Source: Aquimarina sp040786285
GTDB lineage: Bacteria; Bacteroidota; Bacteroidia; Flavobacteriales; Flavobacteriaceae
Direction: 5' to 3'
DNA length: 64,000 bases
Assembly: GCF_040786285.1 (NCBI RefSeq)
Contig: NZ_JBFMKQ010000002.1
Span: forward strand, 920,828-984,827
This document shows positions 7,226 through 13,836 of the stretch, one piece after another. Both the position numbers and the translations under genes were made by a program. The notes under the pieces were generated by a model. The model was not told the origin of the DNA. It ran no database searches and was given only the letters and a program-made list of their open reading frames with translations. The stretch's first letter is position 1, and each line of letters opens with the position of its first letter.

Positions 7226-7474
7226 ATGAAAGAAGTCAAATATATTATAATTGGATTTTTGATTACATTGATTGCCTTATCCGGACTTTATAAATTACTC
7301 AATGGCTATCTTTATAAAGAGATGGAATTAGACGATGGCACAAAGGTTTCAGTAGGCCGAACACCAGATTTAGTTGATACATTTCTTTTTTTCTTTTTGG
7401 TAGCTTTAGGAACTATAGGAATTCTTTTTTTTCTATATTCTTTAATTAAATTTATTAAAAAATTAACTCGATAG
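7226..7474 (+). CDS. Small two-helix membrane protein, unknown function
   Basis: This 82-residue protein has hydrophobic helices at residues 5-27 (YIIIGFLITLIALSGLYKLL) and 50-75 (TFLFFFLVALGTIGILFFLY), joined by a polar loop with ELDDGTKVSVGRTPD. It has a basic C-terminus. I recognise no family. It is followed at once by REP-like element G, as the other island genes are, so it may be an orphan immunity or accessory gene of a lost cassette (inference). Confidence 0.5.
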   Translation: MKEVKYIIIGFLITLIALSGLYKLLNGYLYKEMELDDGTKVSVGRTPDLVDTFLFFFLVALGTIGILFFLYSLIKFIKKLTR

Positions 7475-7478
7475 CAAG

Positions 7479-7707
7479 GTCCATAGTATATACCCAATCG
7501 CTCAGATATGATAGCGCGGATTTACAATCCGTGCCAAATATGAGTAAGAGTTAACAGTTATGTTCAGACTATTAATGACAGTCATATTCTACGGATTATG
7601 TTTTTAGTTCTGCAAGAAATTATGCAGATTTGACTAATGAACTACAAGTTATAGTTTTGAATGTATTTTAAATTTTTTGTTGGTACGGATTACAAATCCG
7701 CGCGATC
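7479..7707 (+). repeat. Inverted pair of REP-like elements (G)
   Basis: 7479-7548 is a plus-oriented copy with a CGGA-TTTACAA-TCCG core within GATAGCGCGGA...TCCGTGCC and the usual ATGAGTAAG tail. 7682-7707 carries the inverted partner (GGTACGGATTACAAATCCGC, then GCGATC). The pair encloses ~130 bp with no credible gene. The GCGCGGATTTGTAATCCGTGCC motif is a widespread Bacteroidota palindromic repeat, the type thought to be mobilised by RAYT transposases. Confidence 0.65.
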
Positions 7708-7774
7708 TGTTAATTTTAATATGTTTTAAAACCCTTTACTAGAAAACTCCTCTATTGTAATACTAATCACCCAA

Positions 7775-7810
7775 ATGTTAAGCATATTTAATATGTTAAA
7801 CATATTTAAT
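7775..7810 (+). promoter_or_regulatory. Two 18-bp tandem direct repeats upstream of the toxin-antitoxin genes
   Basis: ATGTTAAGCATATTTAAT (7775-7792) is followed immediately by ATGTTAAACATATTTAAT (7793-7810), 17 of 18 identical, AT-rich, each with partial dyad symmetry (TTAAACATATTTAA). This layout suits an operator bound by the antitoxin or toxin-antitoxin complex. Function is inferred from position. Confidence 0.45.
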
Positions 7811-7834
7811 ACTATCTTTGTTATGAATGTAAAA

Positions 7835-8086
7835 ATGAATGTAATGGATTTACAGACGGATATCGAGTGGATATTAAATGAGTTGAAAGATGTAAAAGAT
7901 CCAATACTTATTGAAGCCTTTAAAAACATGTTGCAATACAGACGAAAGGTAAGTGAATCGTCAGAAATATTAAGTGACCATAAAAAAATCTTAGATCAAC
8001 GATTAGCAGATCACAAAGCAAATCCTAAAAGTGGAAGAAGCTGGAAAGAAGTAAAATCTGATCTAAAGACAAAGCATGGGCTATAA
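7835..8086 (+). CDS. Antitoxin of a RelE/ParE-type module (addiction-module component family)
   Basis: ATGs at 7823, 7835 and 7844 are possible; I take 7835 because the frame upstream of 7811 is made of the 18-bp direct repeats. The product is ~83 residues. The N-terminal half (DIEWILNELKDVKDPILIEAF) is helical. The C-terminal tail (SGRSWKEVKSDLKTKHGL) carries the S-W-x-E-V-K pattern of Bacteroidota antitoxins (addiction module / Unstab_antitox-like), the part that wraps the toxin. It overlaps the toxin gene by 11 nt, so the two are translationally coupled with antitoxin first. Confidence 0.75.
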   Translation: MNVMDLQTDIEWILNELKDVKDPILIEAFKNMLQYRRKVSESSEILSDHKKILDQRLADHKANPKSGRSWKEVKSDLKTKHGL

Positions 8087-8354
8087 ATTAATTATTAAAC
8101 CAGGAGCAGAACTGGATATTGCAGATGCTCTTGATTGGTACATTGAAAATACAGAGTTATCCCCAGACTTGTTTAGTGAAATAGATGAAGTTCTTACCAG
8201 AATAGAAACTGATCCTGATAACTTTCAGAAACGATATAAAGAGATTAGAATTGTATTTACAGATCGCTTTCGTTATGGAGTTCATTATACAGTAGAAGCT
8301 AAAACAGTTTATGTTCATGCTATTTTACATACCAGTAGAAAACCTAAGGGTTAA
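8076..8354 (+). CDS. RelE/ParE-family toxin
   Basis: This 92-residue protein has the RelE/ParE superfamily layout: beta strand YKLIIKPGAE, helices DIADALDWYIENTELSPDLFSEIDEVLTRIE in two pieces, then RYKEIRIVFTDRFRYGVHYTVEAKTVYVHAILHTSRKP. The R-x-x-x-x-x-RFRYGVHY and V.A.lH.sR.P segments are typical of the ParE/RelE 'plasmid stabilization' branch, which may cut ribosome-bound mRNA or poison gyrase; the sequence does not decide which. Its start lies within the end of the antitoxin gene. An REP-like element follows. Confidence 0.8.
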   Translation: MGYKLIIKPGAELDIADALDWYIENTELSPDLFSEIDEVLTRIETDPDNFQKRYKEIRIVFTDRFRYGVHYTVEAKTVYVHAILHTSRKPKG

Positions 8355-8366
8355 AGCTTCTCTCTC

Positions 8367-8419
8367 ATTAGATCATGGTATGCACTAGTGTTGGTTTGTA
8401 ACTAATACAGGGCATGAGT
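8367..8419 (+). repeat. REP-like element H (last copy of the island)
   Basis: GATCATGGTATGCACTAGTG, a TTGG-TTTGTAA-CTAA stem-loop and GGGCATGAGTG. It immediately follows the toxin gene and marks the right edge of the repeat-rich island; no copies are seen beyond it. Confidence 0.65.
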
Positions 8420-8442
8420 GTCTCGTCCTAAAAAAGTCTACA
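8419..8442. mobile_element. Possible insertion-sequence end remnant
   Basis: GTCTCGTCCTAAAAAAGTCTACAG resembles GAGTCGTCCTAAAATAAGTTGACAG at 63862. Both sit at gene borders, and this type of CGTCCTAAAA...AGT.GACAG end is familiar from Flavobacteriaceae insertion sequences. No transposase is present. Weak evidence. Confidence 0.3.
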
Positions 8443-8446
8443 GCTT

Positions 8447-8989
8447 TTATAAGCTAACCTTCACATTATATTCTTTAAGAATTTCGAGATGAGATTCTAA
8501 TTCGAACTCAGAGGCTTTAAAACGATCCCGTCTGGCTTTGGCATCGTCTTTTCTAATAATACTTCGCACAAAGCGACGTATGGCAGTTTTATTGGATAGA
8601 ACCAAACCAGGGATAGCTACACTTTGACCTTTATTGTTTTTGGCAACCATTGTAAAATAGCTAGAGTTGCAGTGTTTTATTTTGCCGGTTTGTATGTTTT
8701 CGGATTCTACACGTACACCAACTACCATCGAAGTAGTCCCTACATGATTTACCGATGCTTTCATGGTCACCAGTTCACCTACTTCTATTGGTTTTAAGAA
8801 ATCTACCTTATCTACACTGGCAGTTACACAGTAGGTTTCAGAATGTTTAGAGGCACATGCAAAAGCGATTTGATCCATCAGGGATAAGATATAACCACCA
8901 TGAATTTTTCCACTAAAATTAGAATGGGAGGGAAGCATCAATTCTGAGATCACTACCCTGGATTCTGTATTAGTTTTGTGTTTTTTCAT
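8447..8989 (-). CDS. Acyl-CoA thioesterase, hotdog fold
   Basis: This 180-residue protein has a YciA/ACOT-type hotdog domain: LPSHSNFSGKIHGGYILSLMDQIAFACASKHS carries the G-x-H-GG-x-hh..MD signature with the catalytic Asp, followed by SVDKVDFLKPIEVGELVTMKASVN and VGVRVESENIQTG. It should hydrolyse acyl-CoA thioesters in the cytoplasm. The last ~45 residues are a basic helical extension (RDRFKASEFELESHLEIL) common in Bacteroidota members. It is the last gene of a minus-strand operon running down from rmuC, 50 nt below its neighbour. Confidence 0.88.
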   Translation of the reverse strand: MKKHKTNTESRVVISELMLPSHSNFSGKIHGGYILSLMDQIAFACASKHSETYCVTASVDKVDFLKPIEVGELVTMKASVNHVGTTSMVVGVRVESENIQTGKIKHCNSSYFTMVAKNNKGQSVAIPGLVLSNKTAIRRFVRSIIRKDDAKARRDRFKASEFELESHLEILKEYNVKVSL

Positions 8990-9039
8990 TCTATCGGTTT
9001 TTGGTTTTGGTTAATAGTCTTTTACATTCACTCACTACT

Positions 9040-9408
9040 TCATTTATTCCTAAAATGTGGTGATTCTTCTTCTGTAACATCAATAATAAAGTATTTGGTG
9101 TCTCCCAACCACGAAATTTTGGCAAAACGTTCTTTGTATTTCAGCTTTACATATCGTCCTTGAAATTTTTTAAGCTTCTTAATGATATCCTTTTCTTTAT
9201 CTTCTACAGAAAAACTAAAGATCTGCGCCCCTGATATTCCTTGGCTGATCTCGCCTTCCCAGGTTTTTACAACAACTCCTTTGTTACTAAATTTTATCAG
9301 TTCACCACTACGAGTTCCTTCACTATACGAGGCATAATACACAAAAGCGTACCAACCAGCAAAGAGAACCAGAATAGCGATAATAATAATTGCGAGTACT
9401 TTTTTCAT
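9040..9408 (-). CDS. Conserved membrane-anchored protein, unknown function
   Basis: This 122-residue protein has one N-terminal hydrophobic helix (VLAIIIIAILVLFAGWYAFVYY) and a C-terminal beta-rich domain outside: YSEGTRSGELIKFSNKGVVV, KTWEGEISQG, FSFSVEDKEK, YVKLKYKERF. This sequence type is very conserved in Flavobacteriaceae, where it is often mislabelled 6-phosphogluconate dehydrogenase; nothing here resembles that enzyme. Function unknown. Only 2 nt separate it from the upstream serine hydrolase gene, so they are co-transcribed. Confidence 0.75.
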   Translation of the reverse strand: MKKVLAIIIIAILVLFAGWYAFVYYASYSEGTRSGELIKFSNKGVVVKTWEGEISQGISGAQIFSFSVEDKEKDIIKKLKKFQGRYVKLKYKERFAKISWLGDTKYFIIDVTEEESPHFRNK

Positions 9409-9410
9409 AG

Positions 9411-10562
9411 TTATAATGCGTTATACACTTTAGTCATAAATTCATCGATCTGATTAGGTGCTAACCATCTTGTAACCACAAGTAGGTTTTGTTTTTGATC
9501 TATTACAATAAAATTACCGCCAAAACCTGCGGCATAAAAGAGATGCTCTGGCAATCCATCCCAATGTCGTGTTCCTTTTTGGTTTAACCACCACATGAAT
9601 CCGTAGTTAGAATTGGCTTGAGAAGGTGTTGTAGCTTCGGTAATCCAAGCTTCAGATAGCAATTGTTGTCCGTTCCAGTTACCATTATTCATAAATAAAA
9701 GGCCAAATCGTGCGTGATCTAGGGTATTAATAAACAATCCACCACCAGAGTGACCACCACCGCTTACCGATTGCATCTTAATGCCATCAATATTAACCCA
9801 TGAGTTGTTATATCCGTACCATCTCCAGGTAGTAGAAGCACCTATGGGATCCATGACTTTTTCTTTTAGTACCTGTGGTAATGGTTTTCTCCAGACATGC
9901 AACAGTGAGTAAGCCAATACATTAACACGAACGTCATTGTATTCAAAAAAAGTTCCTGGCTCATTTAATTTTCTTGATCTCCAATCATCAATACCACCTT
10001 CTTTTGGGGGGCGATCGGCCCAATCATACCCTCCCCATAATTGCCCTGACCAATCTGATGATTGCGTAAGTAAATGTCTCCAGGAGATTTTGTGATTATG
10101 ATCTCCATCAAAAGTATGGTCCCAAATGTAGTTATGGGTAAAGTCATCTACAGAAGCGATTAGTTTTTTATCGATCACCAATCCGGCCATCGTAGATAAA
10201 TAACTTTTAGTGACACTAAAGGTCATGTCTACACGATTTATATCTCCCCATTTAGCAATGATATACCCGTCTTTGATAATTAGTCCGGCTGGGCCACCTC
10301 TTTTTTTAGTAGGCCCCAGGATAGTATGGTACGGTTCTCTCTCAAAACCTTTTAGGATGGCTTGCCGCAAATCTTTAGGGCCAGAATACTCGTTGTTTTT
10401 AGCAAACTGTACGGCATTATCCAGCTTTTGAACATCTATTTTAAATTGTGAAGGTGATTTTTCCTGCCAATTTCCTCGCTCTGGGAAATAGGTTTGTTGG
10501 GCTATTGTAACTTGAGTGACTATCCCAATCAGAAAAAAAATAAAAATATCTCTTATATACAT
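9411..10562 (-). CDS. Secreted serine hydrolase, beta-lactamase / penicillin-binding-protein-like (class C fold)
   Basis: This 383-residue protein has a signal peptide (IFFLIGIVTQVTIAQ). The SxxK catalytic pair is Ser116/Lys119 in MTFSVTKSYL. The second motif appears as EYNDVRVNVLAYSL (YxN-like), and HSGGGLFINT with GFMWWLNQKG marks the third. Families of this fold include D-aminopeptidases, esterases and class C beta-lactamases; substrate cannot be told. It should act in the periplasm or at the surface. Tight spacing places it in the operon with the neighbouring membrane proteins and rmuC. Confidence 0.85.
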   Translation of the reverse strand: MYIRDIFIFFLIGIVTQVTIAQQTYFPERGNWQEKSPSQFKIDVQKLDNAVQFAKNNEYSGPKDLRQAILKGFEREPYHTILGPTKKRGGPAGLIIKDGYIIAKWGDINRVDMTFSVTKSYLSTMAGLVIDKKLIASVDDFTHNYIWDHTFDGDHNHKISWRHLLTQSSDWSGQLWGGYDWADRPPKEGGIDDWRSRKLNEPGTFFEYNDVRVNVLAYSLLHVWRKPLPQVLKEKVMDPIGASTTWRWYGYNNSWVNIDGIKMQSVSGGGHSGGGLFINTLDHARFGLLFMNNGNWNGQQLLSEAWITEATTPSQANSNYGFMWWLNQKGTRHWDGLPEHLFYAAGFGGNFIVIDQKQNLLVVTRWLAPNQIDEFMTKVYNAL

Positions 10563-10571
10563 AGCCGGTTA

Positions 10572-10907
10572 TTAAATACTACTATTTTGTTTTTTTAAGG
10601 TTTTTTGAATGATCATAAAAAAGCCTATTAAAAATAATACATATCCCACAAAAGAGATGGCATTTACAACCACACTAACCAATGAAAATAGGTCCATCCC
10701 CCATTCCTGTATAAATAAATATAAAAATTGGTTTGCAATGGCTACCAGTAAGATCAGGATGTTGCCTATTAGTATTAAAATGCCGGGGGTCTTGGCATCG
10801 GCTTTAGATAAATAGTAGATCGCCAGAATAATAAAAAATAATATAGGGACTATATAAAACAAAATTCCTGTTACCCTAAGTAATATATCGGTGAAGTTAG
10901 ATTCCAT
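10572..10907 (-). CDS. Four-helix membrane protein, paralog of the next gene
   Basis: This 111-residue protein is almost entirely hydrophobic, with four predicted helices (ILFYIVPILFFIILAIYYLS, GILILIGNILILLVAI, LFSLVSVVVNAISFVGYVLF, GFFMIIQKTLKK). It shares topology and motifs with the upstream neighbour at 10922-11260 (IYYL.k..ak....LLIG..I.L......; FVG..LFLIGFFI), indicating tandem duplication. No function can be assigned. Confidence 0.65.
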   Translation of the reverse strand: MESNFTDILLRVTGILFYIVPILFFIILAIYYLSKADAKTPGILILIGNILILLVAIANQFLYLFIQEWGMDLFSLVSVVVNAISFVGYVLFLIGFFMIIQKTLKKQNSSI

Positions 10908-10921
10908 AAGTATTTATTTTT

Positions 10922-11260
10922 TCATGTTTTGTTTAACCCAATGTTTTTTATTACTCTTCTAACCAGGATAAAAAAACCAATTAAAAACAGCAAAGAGCCT
11001 ACAAAAGAAAACCCTTGCAGTATATACGTAAATTGTAAGTAGGCCTCGGTACCCCAAATCTTAGCATATAAGGCTCCTACAGTAGTTGCAAGAGTGCACA
11101 CTAACGAAATAATACTACCGATTAGTAATAAGATGCTATCGGCTTTGGCGCCTATTTTAAACAAATAGTATATACAGATTGCTATAATTAATACTTGCCC
11201 CATAGAAGTTAAAAGGCCTAAAAAGATATAGTATAGTGTTTCTGTAAGGCTTGGTTCCAT
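10922..11260 (-). CDS. Four-helix membrane protein, paralog of the previous gene
   Basis: This 112-residue protein has four helices in the same arrangement as its neighbour (GQVLIIAICIYYLFKIGAKA, ILLLIGSIISLVCTLATTV, LQFTYILQGFSFVGSLLFLIGFFILVRR). The shared FSFVG-LLFLIGFFI block and 14-nt spacing support a duplicated gene pair within one operon. It lies 11 nt below rmuC. Function unknown. Confidence 0.65.
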   Translation of the reverse strand: MEPSLTETLYYIFLGLLTSMGQVLIIAICIYYLFKIGAKADSILLLIGSIISLVCTLATTVGALYAKIWGTEAYLQFTYILQGFSFVGSLLFLIGFFILVRRVIKNIGLNKT

Positions 11261-11271
11261 AATTATTTTAG

Positions 11272-12621
11272 TTAGTTATCCTCTTCCTCGGTAGCTCTTT
11301 TAATGATAGCTTCTGGTAACGATTTCTTGGCTTTAGCACCCATTTTCTTAAGCTTTTCGACGCTGGTGATCAAATTTCCGCGACCATCTACCAATTTATT
11401 CATCGCAGCAGAATAATCCTTCTTAGCATCATCGATTTTTTTACCTACACCGGTAAGGTCTTTTACCAGTCCTTCGAACTTATCATATAAAGCTCCTGCT
11501 TGTCGAGCGATTTCTATAGCATTACGTTGTTGTTTTTCGTTATTCCACATGGTATCAATGGTGCGCAATGTGGCTAGTAGCGTAGAAGGGGTAACGATTA
11601 CTATGTTTTTCTCAAAAGCCTTGTTGTATAGCTTATTGTCCTGGTTGATGGCTATGGCAAAAGCAGGCTCTATAGGTACAAAGAGTAGTACAAAATCGGG
11701 AGACTCTATATCATATAGATCCTGGTAATTTTTTTCTGAAAGTTGATCTACATGGCGTTTTAAAGAGGCAATATGTTCTTTTAGATAATTGGCTTTTAGA
11801 TCCTCGTCATCTTCATTTACAAAACGCTCGTAGGCCGTTAGGGTTACCTTAGAATCAATCACCATTTTTTTATTGTCTGGTAAATAGATCACAACATCTG
11901 GCAATACACGTTCACCCTCTGTTGTGGTAAAGCTTTGTTGTATAAAATATTCACGATCTCTTTCTAAACCCGATTTTTCTAACACCCGTTCAAGTACCAG
12001 CTCTCCCCAGTTTCCTTGCATTTTGCTATCTCCCTTTAATGCTTTGGTAAGGTTAGTTGCTTCTTTGCTCATTTGTTCGTTGAGGTCCTTAAGTCCTAAT
12101 ATTTGCTGTCGCAAAGCTGCATGATAATCGATACTTTCTTTATGGGTTTGATCTACCTTTTTTTCAAAAGTAGTGATCTTTTCCTGTAGCGGTGTCAGGA
12201 TATTTTTGATGTTTTCTTTATTCTGTTCTGTGAATTTATTGGATGTTGAATCCAGGATTTTATGAGCCAGGTTTTCAAACTCTTTAGTAAACTTTTCTTG
12301 TAGCTTTTCTATATCTTCTTTTTGCTCTTTGTTTTTGAGTTGAAGGTTTTCATGCTCGGCATTACGACGGGTAAGTTCGGTATTTAGAAAGTCTTTTTCT
12401 CTACGAATTTCTTCGCGTTCATGAGTAATTTCTGAAAGCTGTTTTTCTGAACTCAATTTTTGTTCATCAACCTGTAACTGAAGCTGATGATATCGCTCAT
12501 TTAGGGCACTTTGTTCACTTTTATTTTTAAGTGAAGCAACATATTTGCCAATAAAAAAACCTACGATTATAGAGGTAATAATTGCTCCTACGGCAATAAT
12601 GATCGGTGTGTATTCTTGCAT
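11272..12621 (-). CDS. rmuC: DNA recombination protein RmuC
   Basis: This 449-residue protein is of normal length for RmuC. An N-terminal membrane helix (IIIAVGAIITSIIVGFFIGKYVA) is followed by a long coiled coil (residues ~30-180, rich in Glu/Lys/Gln) and the RmuC nuclease-like core: KGDSKMQGNWGELVLERVLE, RVLPDVVIYLPDNKKMVIDSK, FVLLFVPIEPAFAIA, KNIVIVTPSTLLATLRTI. RmuC limits recombination at inverted repeats; the PD-(D/E)xK-type core (DVVIYLP...VIDSKV) is visible. It heads a minus-strand operon of six genes ending with the thioesterase. Confidence 0.93.
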   Translation of the reverse strand: MQEYTPIIIAVGAIITSIIVGFFIGKYVASLKNKSEQSALNERYHQLQLQVDEQKLSSEKQLSEITHEREEIRREKDFLNTELTRRNAEHENLQLKNKEQKEDIEKLQEKFTKEFENLAHKILDSTSNKFTEQNKENIKNILTPLQEKITTFEKKVDQTHKESIDYHAALRQQILGLKDLNEQMSKEATNLTKALKGDSKMQGNWGELVLERVLEKSGLERDREYFIQQSFTTTEGERVLPDVVIYLPDNKKMVIDSKVTLTAYERFVNEDDEDLKANYLKEHIASLKRHVDQLSEKNYQDLYDIESPDFVLLFVPIEPAFAIAINQDNKLYNKAFEKNIVIVTPSTLLATLRTIDTMWNNEKQQRNAIEIARQAGALYDKFEGLVKDLTGVGKKIDDAKKDYSAAMNKLVDGRGNLITSVEKLKKMGAKAKKSLPEAIIKRATEEEDN

Positions 12622-12739
12622 GTACTCTTATTCTTTATTCAAAGATAAAGATTTATGGGTTAGCAGGAAGTGAGTTTGCGAGTATCTGTATAAGGGATAT
12701 AAATTACTATTAAATATAAGGTTATTATACTTACTATGT

Positions 12740-13456
12740 CTAGTTCCTCACTTTATACCGACCTGATTTTTCGTCAAACAGGATCAGATCTTCAGGAAAT
12801 AAGCCCGAAAATGCCCTTGCTTGTACCAATTCTTTGGGTCTTCCGAACTCAAAGCCGTCTTGATTCATTACGATCATTTTATCGCATAATTGTATCGCAA
12901 AATCAATTTCGTGTGTAGAGAATAATATGGTTTTTTTAGTTTCGAAAGCCAAACGTTTTAAGAGCTTTAAAATATAAGCTTTATGGTATATATCTAGATG
13001 TGTTGTGGGTTCATCTAGCATAATAAAAGGAGTGTCCTGGGATATGGCACGAGCAATAAGAACCTTTTGTAACTGCCCGTCACTTAGTTCAAAACACCTT
13101 TTGTTTATCAAATCCGATATGTGAGTTAATTCTATAGCCTTACGTACTTTTTCCAGATCTTCTTCTGCCATTTTACCCACCCAATTGGTATAGGGTTGTC
13201 TTCCTAAAGCCACCAACTCATATACAGTTAAGTTTTTTGAAGCTATTTGTTCGGTTAACACGATACTCAATTGAGCAGCCAGTTCGATAGATTTGTATGA
13301 GGAGAGTTTTTTGTCAGATAAATAGATACTACCATGTAATGCAGGTTGCACACGGGATAAGGTACGAAGTAAGGTTGATTTTCCGATTCCGTTAGCACCT
13401 ACCAAGCCTATGAGTTCTCCTTCGTGTAATTTTAAATTAATATCGGCAGCAACCAC
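12740..13456 (-). CDS. ABC transporter ATP-binding protein, iron/heme/cobalamin type
   Basis: The ATPase has Walker A GANGIGKST, signature FELSDGQLQKVLIARAI, Walker B FIMLDEPTTHLD and switch His in FSTHEID, in the style of FecE/BtuD/HmuV importers. The visible start is GTG 13456, but the conserved N-terminal strand (PNIVLKTEDLSIGY, then RTKKELYV) is encoded upstream in the same frame as far as 13546, where TAA (13549-13547) closes the frame without any ATG, GTG or TTG. The true start is therefore either a rare codon (ATT/ATC) or has been lost. No permease or binding-protein gene is adjacent. Confidence 0.85.
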   Translation of the reverse strand: MVAADINLKLHEGELIGLVGANGIGKSTLLRTLSRVQPALHGSIYLSDKKLSSYKSIELAAQLSIVLTEQIASKNLTVYELVALGRQPYTNWVGKMAEEDLEKVRKAIELTHISDLINKRCFELSDGQLQKVLIARAISQDTPFIMLDEPTTHLDIYHKAYILKLLKRLAFETKKTILFSTHEIDFAIQLCDKMIVMNQDGFEFGRPKELVQARAFSGLFPEDLILFDEKSGRYKVRN

Positions 13457-13560
13457 ATACAGTTCTTTTTTGGTGCGGTAACCAATAGAAAGATCTTCGG
13501 TTTTTAGTACGATATTTGGATTTTCGAATTCGATAGGCGTTTGTTTTTAATGTTCGGGTT

Positions 13561-13836
13561 TTTGTTTATCAAATATAGACAATAGAATTTAACTCGTTCT
13601 AGTATAGAGTAACGCGGGTGTTTAAAAACTTCAGTCCTGGTATTTTGTTGAAATAACCTCTCAACTACGCTGGAGGTGACACAACACAAAATACTTGTCT
13701 TCGGCTTGATTGTAGATATCAAAAACCATTAAGATCACAATACATCGCGATACAATTCTTCTTTTGGTAGAATCACTTGATGTAACGTCGTGTTTAGAAA
13801 TCTAAGTAACAAATTTAATAGGATATAGAAACAGGT
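13561..13836. other. Intergenic region between the ABC ATPase and gldFG
   Basis: No convincing gene. It contains a palindromic-repeat-like stretch around 13660-13685 (CTCAACTACGCTGGAGGTGACA), related in style to the repeat at 16268-16290. The promoter of the ATPase should lie here. Confidence 0.4.

Noticed and set aside
1..8445. CRISPR array from the repeated elements
   Set aside because: The repeats are irregularly spaced, vary in their stems, lie behind genes and have no uniform spacers or cas genes.
13504..13722. 72-codon minus-strand frame upstream of the ABC ATPase
   Set aside because: It overlaps the conserved N-terminal coding stretch of the ATPase in another frame and has no protein-like features.
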